A program made the translations under genes and the position numbers. Under the pieces are notes generated by a model, which did no database searches, had not been told where the DNA came from, and worked only from the letters and a program-made list of their open reading frames with translations. This document shows positions 6,860 through 14,700 of a stretch of 36,916 nucleotides of DNA, one piece after another (position 1 is the first letter of the stretch; each line of letters starts with the position of its first letter). The stretch lies in contig CAZRAL010000022.1 of NCBI GenBank assembly GCA_964598005.1, positions 1 to 36,916 of the forward strand. The letters run 5' to 3'. This DNA is from CAZRAL01 sp964598005 (GTDB lineage Bacteria; Pseudomonadota; Gammaproteobacteria; Burkholderiales; Usitatibacteraceae).

Positions 6860-8746
6860 ATGGCTGGATTAATCAAAAAGCCGCATATCCCCCCTCCCCT
6901 GTTTGGGCTCGACAAAGTAAACCTTTCCTCTAAGGCTAAGCTATCTACACTGGGTGCGCCGGGACATCTGACTCTGGTGACTACCAATACCATTGCTGTT
7001 GATAGCAAGCGCAATCCAGACATTGCTGACCTCATGGCAAAACTAAGATTCTCGCCCAGCGACGGCCAGATCTGGCTAGATGAGCAACGCATGCTGCTTA
7101 TCCACACCTCAGCCATGGGTGTACTGCGGCGCGAATTGATTGAAAGCCTGGGGCTTGATCGGGCGCGCGGTTTGCTCACCCGCATGGGATATAACTCGGG
7201 CGCTCACGATGCTGAAATGGCACGCAAACTTAGACCCAACGGTTCCATTGCCGATATGTTTATTATTGGCCCGCAATTACATGCACTGGAAGGTATCGTA
7301 TCAGTCGAGCCGGTGCGTGTGGAAATCGACATCGAGCAAGGCAAGCATTACGGCGAATTTCTCTGGAAAAACTCTTCAGAAGATGAAGAACACATCCGCA
7401 TGTATGGCATTGGTGCCGAGCCTGTCTGCTGGATGCAGATCGGCTACGCCTGTGGTTACACCACGGTCTTCATGGGGCGCCCTATTCTCTACCGCGAAAT
7501 CGAATGCCGTGCACTGGGCCACCCGCAATGTCGCATTATCGGTCAACCGGTCGAGGAATGGGGAGCAGAGGCGCGCGATGACCTGCGTTTCCTGCAGGCC
7601 GAGTCGTTTACCAAGGGCCTGTCTGCGACAGGAGCAAAGGCAGCGCCCGACCCAAGCCAGTTCAGTGCCCCACCAACACCGATTGCATTTGATAATGATG
7701 ATATGGTGGGCGCTTCTGTCGGTTTCAACGCCGTTTGTCATATGGTGAAGCGTGTGGCTGCCACCAAAGCTACTGTCCTTTTTCTGGGTGAAAGCGGTGT
7801 GGGTAAGGAAATTTTTGCACGTACCCTGCATCGCATCAGCCCACGCAGTGCAGAACCTTTCGTCGCGATCAACTGTGCAGCCATTCCCGAACAGTTAATT
7901 GAATCTGAGCTATTCGGGGTCGATAAAGGTGCATTTACAGGTGCATTACAAACACGAATCGGCCGGTTTGAGCGCGCTCATGGTGGTACGTTATTTTTGG
8001 ATGAAATTGGCATTCTGAGCTTGACCGCTCAGGGCAAGCTTCTAAGGGCATTACAGGAAGGCGAAATCGAACGTGTTGGCGGCACCCAGACTAAAAAAGT
8101 GGATGTGCGTGTTGTTGCTGCCACCAACCTCGATCTGCGACAGGAAATTGCTGCCGGACGTTTTCGCGAGGATCTTTATTTTCGTCTTAATGTTTTCCCT
8201 ATCCGGGTGCCCTCGCTTCGTGAACGCCTTGAAGATGTTCCAATACTCATGAACCATTTTTTGAAAAAATTTTCCAGCCGTCACAATCGGCATATCACCG
8301 GTTTTACCGGAAGAGCCATTGATGCGGTGCTGGGTTATGCCTGGCCAGGAAATATTCGCGAAATGGAAAACATCGTGGAACGCGGCGTGATTCTCGCTCC
8401 AGAAGGAGGAGCGATCGATATTGGCCACCTTTTCACCTGTGGTGAAAAATTGGAGACTCAGTTATTCGGCTTGGGCAATAATGGGGCTTCACCGGCATTG
8501 TACGATTCGCAGGAAGGCGAAACGAGTGGCTCACAGGAGAGCGAGATTGATCGCATCACCCAGAAAGTATCGAGCTTACTTATAGGGGGAGGTGAAGAAA
8601 GCGATATGACATCATTGGATGATATCGAAACAGCCTTGCTCAAAAGCGCCGTACAACGTGCCCATGGCAACCTGTCCGCCGCTGCACGCCTGCTTGGAAT
8701 CACGCGCCCCCAACTTGCCTATCGGCTAAAAAGCCGCGGTATTTAG
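6860..8746 (+). CDS. Sigma-54 dependent activator, XylR/DmpR-like, with V4R sensor
   Basis: A 628-aa NtrC-class activator. An N-terminal XylR_N-like region (about residues 55-160) is followed by a V4R domain (about 160-235; GYACGYTTVFMGRP, ALGHPQCRI), which binds phenols or related aromatics in DmpR/XylR/PoxR. The AAA+ domain (about 275-515) has Walker A GESGVGKE, the sigma-54 contact loop GAFTGA, Walker B GTLFLDEI and the arginine-finger region FREDLYFRLNVFPIRVPSLRER. A Fis-type helix-turn-helix closes the protein (GNLSAAARLLGITRPQLAYRLKSRGI is its end). No aromatic catabolism operon is next to it, so its regulon lies elsewhere or was lost. The start has only a weak ribosome site; the assigned ATG gives the usual domain order. 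Confidence 0.93.
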   Translation: MAGLIKKPHIPPPLFGLDKVNLSSKAKLSTLGAPGHLTLVTTNTIAVDSKRNPDIADLMAKLRFSPSDGQIWLDEQRMLLIHTSAMGVLRRELIESLGLDRARGLLTRMGYNSGAHDAEMARKLRPNGSIADMFIIGPQLHALEGIVSVEPVRVEIDIEQGKHYGEFLWKNSSEDEEHIRMYGIGAEPVCWMQIGYACGYTTVFMGRPILYREIECRALGHPQCRIIGQPVEEWGAEARDDLRFLQAESFTKGLSATGAKAAPDPSQFSAPPTPIAFDNDDMVGASVGFNAVCHMVKRVAATKATVLFLGESGVGKEIFARTLHRISPRSAEPFVAINCAAIPEQLIESELFGVDKGAFTGALQTRIGRFERAHGGTLFLDEIGILSLTAQGKLLRALQEGEIERVGGTQTKKVDVRVVAATNLDLRQEIAAGRFREDLYFRLNVFPIRVPSLRERLEDVPILMNHFLKKFSSRHNRHITGFTGRAIDAVLGYAWPGNIREMENIVERGVILAPEGGAIDIGHLFTCGEKLETQLFGLGNNGASPALYDSQEGETSGSQESEIDRITQKVSSLLIGGGEESDMTSLDDIETALLKSAVQRAHGNLSAAARLLGITRPQLAYRLKSRGI

Positions 8747-8774
8747 AAGTTCTCTAGTTCGCTCATGTAAACAA

Positions 8775-8799
8775 CAAAGGGGCATCATAAGCCCCTTTG
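8775..8799. terminator. Hairpin between the activator gene and the tRNA
   Basis: A perfect 9-bp stem (CAAAGGGGC at 8775-8783, GCCCCTTTG at 8791-8799) with a 7-nt loop lies between the activator stop (8746) and the 3' end of the converging tRNA gene. It can serve both strands. On the minus strand it is followed by a T-rich GTTGTTT, so termination of the tRNA transcript is the better-supported use. Confidence 0.65.
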
Positions 8800-8806
8800 A
8801 TCAAGC

Positions 8807-8883
8807 TGGCGCGCCCGGCGGGAGTCGAACCCACTACCTTCGGCTTCGGAGGCCGACACTCTATCCAAATGAGCTACGGGCGC
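8807..8883 (-). tRNA. tRNA-Arg, anticodon CCG
   Basis: A 77-nt cloverleaf on the minus strand with encoded CCA (8809-8807). The acceptor stem is GCGCCCG/CGGGCGC, the D-arm GCTC...GAGT, and the anticodon arm TCGGC-CTCCGAA-GCCGA reads CCG, decoding CGG. The T-arm is GTGGG-TTCGACT-CCCGC with one T-G pair, and the discriminator is G. All stems pair, so it appears functional. A terminator hairpin follows. Confidence 0.96.
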
Positions 8884-8960
8884 CTTGGAAAGCGGATTGC
8901 AGTCTAACGTTTTAGGCGCGCGCCGTCTAGACGCACTCCTATTTTCTATTGTACAGGCGT

Positions 8961-8966
8961 TATAAT
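8961..8966 (+). promoter_or_regulatory. Possible -10 box of the cytochrome gene
   Basis: A perfect TATAAT sits 31 nt before the chosen cytochrome start codon. The hexamer 17 nt upstream (CCTATT) is a poor -35, so this is a weak or activator-dependent promoter if real. Confidence 0.35.
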
Positions 8967-8997
8967 TACGTCTGCCTCAATACTGCAAGGAATGTCG

Positions 8998-9579
8998 ATG
9001 TCCCACCACCACCCTGATCCCGTCGAAGAAAATATTGAAACTCATCCTGTCAAAATGACGATTGCCATTGGCGTTGGTACAATTGGTTTGGTTGTCGGGA
9101 TCATTATGCTGGCCACTTTTGCGGTTAATACCCACTCGGTCGGCGGTGAAACCAAAGCCAATACGCCTGAAGCCATATCGGCGCGCATCGCTCCTCTAAC
9201 CCAATTGGTGGTCGACCCCACGAAAGGCCCTGTCCCTCCGCTTTCTGCAACACCGGCTGTGCCTGGTGCCGTGGAAGCGCCTATTGTGGCTGCGGCCATA
9301 CCTGCTGCAATAGCACCGGATAGCGCGCCGTCCACCGCAACAAACGGAAAAAGCATTTATGACACCTCGTGCGCGGTTTGTCACGCCAACGGCTTGGCCG
9401 GCGCGCCCAAAACTGGCGACAAGGCAGGCTGGACAGCTCGAATCGCCAAAGGCAATGCGACACTTTATGAGCATGCCCTAAAAGGGATCAATGCCATGCC
9501 GGCCAAGGGTGGGAATCCGGGTCTGGCCGAAGCCGATGTCAAGAAGGCGGTGGACTATATGGTTTCGCTGGTCAAGTAA
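8998..9579 (+). CDS. Membrane-anchored cytochrome c, c5 type
   Basis: A single-heme class I cytochrome of 193 aa. After a His-rich N-terminus (SHHHPDP), a membrane helix at about residues 18-42 (MTIAIGVGTIGLVVGIIMLATF) anchors the protein. A Pro/Ala-rich linker of about 65 residues extends into the periplasm. The heme domain at about 112-193 has CxxCH as CAVCH and a distal methionine in INAMPAKGG, typical of cytochrome c5. It probably carries electrons between the respiratory chain and a terminal oxidase; the partner is not encoded nearby. ATG 8998 was preferred over ATG 8992 because the ribosome site AAGGA (8987-8991) then has six-nt spacing. A strong terminator follows. Confidence 0.9.
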   Translation: MSHHHPDPVEENIETHPVKMTIAIGVGTIGLVVGIIMLATFAVNTHSVGGETKANTPEAISARIAPLTQLVVDPTKGPVPPLSATPAVPGAVEAPIVAAAIPAAIAPDSAPSTATNGKSIYDTSCAVCHANGLAGAPKTGDKAGWTARIAKGNATLYEHALKGINAMPAKGGNPGLAEADVKKAVDYMVSLVK

Positions 9580-9606
9580 GAGATGTCGAAGCTGAGGTTC
9601 TCTCCA

Positions 9607-9636
9607 AAAGGGCAGCAAGGTCTGCCCTTTGTTTTT
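9607..9636 (+). terminator. Rho-independent terminator of the cytochrome gene
   Basis: A perfect 9-bp stem, AAAGGGCAG (9607-9615) with CTGCCCTTT (9622-9630), has a six-nt loop and is followed by GTTTTT. It ends only 8 nt before the GTG start of apaH. Confidence 0.85.
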
Positions 9637-9644
9637 GAATAACT

Positions 9645-10478
9645 GTGGCAACGTATGCAATCGGTGATTTGCAAGGTTGTTTTACAACCTTGCAGGCGCT
9701 TCTCGGGGAAATCGGCTTTGACCCCAGCCGCGATACGCTCTGGTTCGCGGGTGATCTGGTCAGCCGAGGGCCGGATTCACTGGCTTGCCTGCGTTTTGTG
9801 CGCAGTCTGGGAGATCGTGCGGTTACCGTACTCGGTAATCACGACCTTCACCTGCTTGCCGTGGCCGAGGGCCTGCGCAAGCCGCACCAAACCGACCGAT
9901 TTGATGCCACCCTGAGCGCCCCGGATTGCAAGGATTTGCTGGCTTGGCTTCGGATGCAGAAATTGATGCATGCAGAAGGGCCATACGTCATGGTGCATGC
10001 TGGATTATTGCCCCAATGGGATGTCATCCAGGCTGGTAAGTTGGCGCGAGAAGTTGAAAAAAAACTGCATCACCCGGCATACCGAACCCTGCTTGAAGCC
10101 ATGTATGGCAATCAGCCCGATCAATGGGACGCAGCCTTGACCGGTGCATCGCGCCTGCGGGTTATCATCAACGCCTTGACGCGCTTACGTGTGTTGACGC
10201 ACGACGGCCGCATTAATTTTGAATTCAAGGGCGCACTCGATCAATTGCCCGAAAGCCTCATTCCATGGTTTGCGTTTCCACAGCGTAAAAGCACATCCCA
10301 TACTGTGATTGCGGGCCATTGGTCGGCGCTCGGGTTATATGTCACGCCCGGATTTATCGGCCTGGATAGCGGTTGTGTGTGGGGAGGCAAATTAACGGCC
10401 GTACGCCTGCAGGATCGTCGCGTGTTTCAGGTTGCTAACGCAGAAACCGCTCCGGTTCTTCAGCTAGGGAACCTCTGA
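9645..10478 (+). CDS. apaH: Symmetrical bis(5'-nucleosyl)-tetraphosphatase
   Basis: Hydrolyses Ap4A to two ADP and, in studied bacteria, also removes Np4 caps from RNA; cytoplasmic calcineurin-like metallophosphatase. The motifs are in order: GDLQGC near residue 7, GDLVSRGPDS near 33, GNHDLH near 64, and HAGLLPQWD near 117. Length 277 aa is near the family norm. GTG 9645 is chosen because the family begins ATYAIGDLQG. No ribosome site is visible and a terminator lies just upstream, so how it is transcribed is unclear. The last codons and the TGA stop (GGG AAC CTC TGA) come from the mobile element inserted at 10468, so the native C-terminus has been lost or replaced; all catalytic motifs are intact. 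Confidence 0.95.
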   Translation: MATYAIGDLQGCFTTLQALLGEIGFDPSRDTLWFAGDLVSRGPDSLACLRFVRSLGDRAVTVLGNHDLHLLAVAEGLRKPHQTDRFDATLSAPDCKDLLAWLRMQKLMHAEGPYVMVHAGLLPQWDVIQAGKLAREVEKKLHHPAYRTLLEAMYGNQPDQWDAALTGASRLRVIINALTRLRVLTHDGRINFEFKGALDQLPESLIPWFAFPQRKSTSHTVIAGHWSALGLYVTPGFIGLDSGCVWGGKLTAVRLQDRRVFQVANAETAPVLQLGNL

Positions 10479-10634
10479 ATCAGTCCCACATGGCCGCGCG
10501 CTCGGTTTTCCGGGATGGGATGCAAGGCGCGGTGCGCAGCGAATGGTCGATCCCCTTCGCAAGCACCGTAACATAGCAGACCACCCGGAAAACCAGCGCC
10601 CATGCGGGTTTTTACAAGAATAGTCCATCTTCAT
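10464..10634 (-). CDS. 56-aa ORF inside the inverted-repeat element, doubtful gene
   Basis: On the minus strand AAGGAG (10647-10642) stands 7 nt before ATG 10634 and opens a 56-codon frame. The frame runs out through the terminal repeat to a TAG at 10466-10464. The peptide is rich in Arg, Cys and Pro, with no recognisable domain. The same frame is open across the partial copy at 3-71, where it closes at TAA (69-71) just before ilvH. It may be a translation-initiation module of the element rather than a protein gene. Confidence 0.25.
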   Translation of the reverse strand: MKMDYSCKNPHGRWFSGWSAMLRCLRRGSTIRCAPRLASHPGKPSARPCGTDSEVP

Positions 10635-10754
10635 CGTTATGCTCCTTGGCTTCGTATCAACGGATACGACCTGCCGATGTTGCCAACTACGATGCCTTGA
10701 GTCTGAACTATTCTTGTCAAAACGCGGCTCATGGAGGACTGATTCAGAGGTTCC
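10468..10754. mobile_element. 287-bp inverted-repeat element (MITE copy 2)
   Basis: The ends are perfect 19-bp inverted repeats: GGAACCTCTGAATCAGTCC at 10468-10486, with its reverse complement at 10736-10754. Flanking CTAG (10464-10467) and CTGG (10755-10758) look like a 4-bp target duplication with one change, in keeping with the YTAR targets of IS5-group elements. No transposase fits in 287 bp, so it would be a non-autonomous element. Inside are a short hairpin (TCGTATC/GATACGA near 10653-10670) and a minus-strand ORF with a good ribosome site. It separates convergent apaH and the acyltransferase gene and gives both their stop codons. Confidence 0.85.
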
Positions 10755-11598
10755 CTGGATCGCCCGCAGCAATAAAATTTTTTCTGTGACGCGGAACATC
10801 CACATCGAGAATCGCCGCGATGGCCTGCTCGGCTTTTTCGGCTATTTCGCGACGGGTTTGCCCTGATGTTTCAATCGCCGGGGCAAAGGTAATGTAGGCA
10901 ATAATCATTTTCTGGCGAATGATCAGCGCCAAAGACTCGGGGAAACTGAGCTCATCAATATAAGCCGCTTCGCCACAATATTCGCCATCACCATGCAAAT
11001 AACGGATGGCGGCTGGCACGACGCGGGCCTGATTCGACAGCGCAGATTCAAACAAGGCCGTATGGAATTTATGCAAGCGCTGTCCATCCGTTGTGGTCCC
11101 TTCGGGGAACAGGCCCACCGCCCATCCCTCAGCCAGTACCTGATGAATGTGTTGGCTCATTTTGTTGGCATCGCCACGCCGGGTGCGGCGGATGAAAAGC
11201 GTGCCCGCTTTGTCGCACAACCAGCCGATAACCGGCCAATCCCGTATCTCGGATTTGGCGACAAACCGCGACGGATGAACAGCGCTGATCAAAAATACAT
11301 CGAGCCAGGAAACATGATTGGACACAATGAATAGATTACTTTGCTGAAGATCAGGCGGTGCGCCGTGAATTGCCGGCACGATATTCAGGTTGCTGAGTAA
11401 TTTTCTGCTCCACCATCCCGTCAATTGACCACGTGCACGAGGCGACAGGCGCGGAAAAACCAATCCGACCAACACGAGCGCGATGATGACGTTCAACAAA
11501 GTGCGTAACCAGCGCACGCCACGAATCAGCCGAGGTGTAGCTGGGTGTTTGTGAGGCAAGGGGGATTGGAGAAATCGAGGAGATTTGGAAGATTTCAA
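10744..11598 (-). CDS. plsC: 1-acyl-sn-glycerol-3-phosphate acyltransferase (PlsC family)
   Basis: Transfers an acyl chain to lysophosphatidic acid to give phosphatidic acid at the inner membrane. Residues of about 30-50 form a membrane helix (LLNVIIALVLVGLVFP). The acyltransferase blocks are NHVSWLDVFLI (the HX4D motif) near residue 93 and FPEGTTTDG near 164. The length is 284 aa. Family members include lysophospholipid and ornithine-lipid acyltransferases, so the exact substrate is not certain. The C-terminal GNL and the TGA stop derive from the inverted-repeat element at 10468-10754. The start at 11598 gives a 30-residue basic N-terminus; a later start cannot be excluded. Confidence 0.85.
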   Translation of the reverse strand: MKSSKSPRFLQSPLPHKHPATPRLIRGVRWLRTLLNVIIALVLVGLVFPRLSPRARGQLTGWWSRKLLSNLNIVPAIHGAPPDLQQSNLFIVSNHVSWLDVFLISAVHPSRFVAKSEIRDWPVIGWLCDKAGTLFIRRTRRGDANKMSQHIHQVLAEGWAVGLFPEGTTTDGQRLHKFHTALFESALSNQARVVPAAIRYLHGDGEYCGEAAYIDELSFPESLALIIRQKMIIAYITFAPAIETSGQTRREIAEKAEQAIAAILDVDVPRHRKNFIAAGDPGNL

Positions 11599-11755
11599 AA
11601 TTTTTATGATGAGAGCTGATATATGCAGCAGTATGGCACGACTGCCATTTTTTCTATTTTTCTCATATCGGGAAGGGTAATTTGTTGCGCTGCGGTAGAA
11701 TGGGGTTCAATCGCTTGCCTCTTGCTTCCTTGGGGACATATTTGGGAATTGCTTC

Positions 11756-14700
11756 ATGGCCACTAACCCGATTTTTATAAACCAGGCTGTCCCTGCATTT
11801 TCATTTCCCGGCGCAGCTAATCCTGCCGAAGGGGCTGCTGTGCCACCGCTACGCGAAATCCCCTACAACTACACTTCCTTTTCGGATCGCGAAATCGTCA
11901 TCCGTCTGCTCGGCGCGGATACCTGGGAAATCCTGACCGAGCTGCGCAGCGAGCGTAAAACCGGGCGCAGCGCACGCATGCTTTATGAAGTTTTAGGCGA
12001 TATATGGGTGGTCGAACGCAATCCATATCTGCAGGACGATTTACTCGATAACCCGAAACGACGGCTTGCGCTCATCGAGGCATTGCGCCATCGTTTGAAT
12101 GAAATAGAAAAACGCCGCCTGGCGGATCTGGCCGATCAGGATAAGCGCGCAAGCGAATCCTCTCCCCTGTCAAAAGACAAAGGTGATGCGGATGCCCAAA
12201 CGCGAGCCGGCTACGTACGCTTGCTGCTTGAACGCGCATACCAAGCGGTGGATGACTTCGAAAAAGAATTTCGCGATACCTGGGATTTACGTAAAAAAGT
12301 CATGGCGCGACTGGCAAAGATCACCCGTCGCGACAACATCGCCTTTGATGGGATGGCCCGGGTTTCTCACGTTACTGATGCAACCGACTGGCGCGTGGAG
12401 TATCCCTTTGTCGTGGTGTACCCGGATAGCGAGGAAGAATGTGCACCGCTGGTGCGCGCACTCATCGAATTGGGCCTCACCATCATTCCGCGCGGGGGCG
12501 GGACGGGGTATACCGGCGGCGCTGTGCCGCTCAGCAAACTCTCTGCCGTCATCAATACGGAAAAACTGGATACCTTAAGCCCCGTCGAGATGTGTGAATT
12601 ACCGGGCGTGCCCGCGCCGGTTGCGACGCTTCAATGCGGTGCGGGGGTCGTCACCAAACGCGCCATGGAAGAGGCCGAACAGGCAGGCCTCGTATGGGCC
12701 TGTGATCCGACCAGCGCGGATGCCAGCTGTATCGGCGGCAATGTCGCCATGAATGCGGGAGGTAAAAAAGCGGTGTTATGGGGAACGGCGCTCGATAATC
12801 TGGCCTCGTGGAAGATGGTCGATGTCCGTGGTGACTGGATGGAAATCGAGCGGCTCGACCACAATCTTGGCAAAATTCACGATTGCGCGGTGACCCGGTT
12901 CCGCATACGGCGTTTCAACGACAAAGGCAAATCATCAAGGCCCGATGAAATACTGGAAATTCCCGGCTCGGCGTTCCGTAAAACCGGGTTAGGCAAGGAT
13001 GTAACCGACAAATTTCTCAGCGGTCTCCCCGGTATCCAGAAGGAAGGGTGCGATGGGCTTATCACCTCGGCGCGTTTTATCCTGCATCGTATGCCCAGGC
13101 ATATCCGCACCGTGTGCTTGGAGTTTTTTGGCCCAGTCAAGGAAGCCGTGCCCGCTATCGTTGAAATCAGGAATTATCTGGATAACCATGAACACGCGGT
13201 ACTGGCGGGACTCGAACATCTGGACGAACGTTATTTGAAGGCTGTGGGTTATGCCACCAAGTCGCGCCGTAACCAACGGCCGAAAATGGTGCTGATCGGT
13301 GACATTGTCAGCGAGGATGAAAATGCCGCGATGGAAGCCGCCAGTCAGGTGGTGCGGCTGGCCAATGCCCGGCAAGGCGAAGGTTTTATTGCGGTAAGCG
13401 TAGATGCACGTAAAAAATTCTGGCTGGACCGTGCGCGTACCGCGGCCATCGCCAAACATACCAATGCCTTCAAGATCAATGAAGATGTGGTGATCCCGCT
13501 TCATCACCTCGGCGATTATTCAGAGGGCATCGAGCGCATCAATATCGAATTGTCGATTCGCAACAAATTACGCTTAATCGATGCACTGGAGGAACTCTTC
13601 AAAAGCCGCCTGCCCTTGCACGAGGAGGACGAACAAATCGGTCGCGAGGAAATCTTCGGTTCGCGTCTGGAACAGGCCCATGAATTATTGGACAGGCTGC
13701 GTGAACGCTGGCGCTATTTACTCACCCACCTCGATCAGCCCGTTGGCGAAGCGTGCAGCGAACTGGCGAGGCTGGGCGTTGATCTCGGGGAAGAACCGGA
13801 AAGCACCGCCACCGTATTCACACTATTGCAGACCTATCAAATTCGGGTATCGTGGAAGCGCGAATTGAAGGCACCGCTGGAGCAAATCTTTGATGGCAGG
13901 GCATTTGGGCGTGCCGTGGAAAAAATCGGGGCTACGCACAAGCAGATACTGAAAAGCCGGGTATTTGTTGCCTTGCACATGCATGCGGGTGACGGCAATG
14001 TTCATACCAACATTCCCGTCAACTCGGACGATTACGGCATGCTGCAGGAAGCCAATGCGGCCGTGGCCCGCATCATGGCTTTCGCCCGCGAATTGAACGG
14101 CGTGATTTCCGGCGAGCACGGGATCGGTATTACCAAACTCGAATTTCTGACTGCCGCTGAAATCACCCCTTTTGTCCATTACAAGCAAGCCATTGACCCC
14201 GATGGTCATTTCAATCGCGGCAAATTACTGCCGGGTGGTGACTTATCGCGCGCCTACACGCCCTCCTTCTCCCTGCTGGGTGCGGAATCGCTGATCATGG
14301 AGCAAAGCGAAATCGGCGGCATCGCCGATTCGATTAAGGACTGCCTGCGTTGCGGCAAATGCAAACCTGTTTGCGCCACCCATGTGCCGCGCGCCAATCT
14401 GCTATATAGCCCGCGCAACAAAATCCTGGCTACTTCATTATTGATCGAAGCCTTTTTATATGAAGAGCAAACGCGGCGTGGCGTATCGCTGCGCCATTTC
14501 GACGAATTTTCCGATGTCGCCGACCACTGCACGGTTTGCCACAAATGCGCCAACCCCTGTCCCGTCGATATCGATTTCGGCGACGTATCGATCGCCATGC
14601 GCAACCTGCTGCGCAAACAAGGCAAAAGAAAATTCAACCCCGGTGCCTCGGCGGCAATGTTTTTTCTCAATGCCCGCGATCCCACTACCATCAAGCTAGT

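Noticed and set aside
8807..8883. tRNA-Arg as a phage or island attachment site
   Set aside because: No integrase gene and no repeat of the tRNA 3' end was found in the window.
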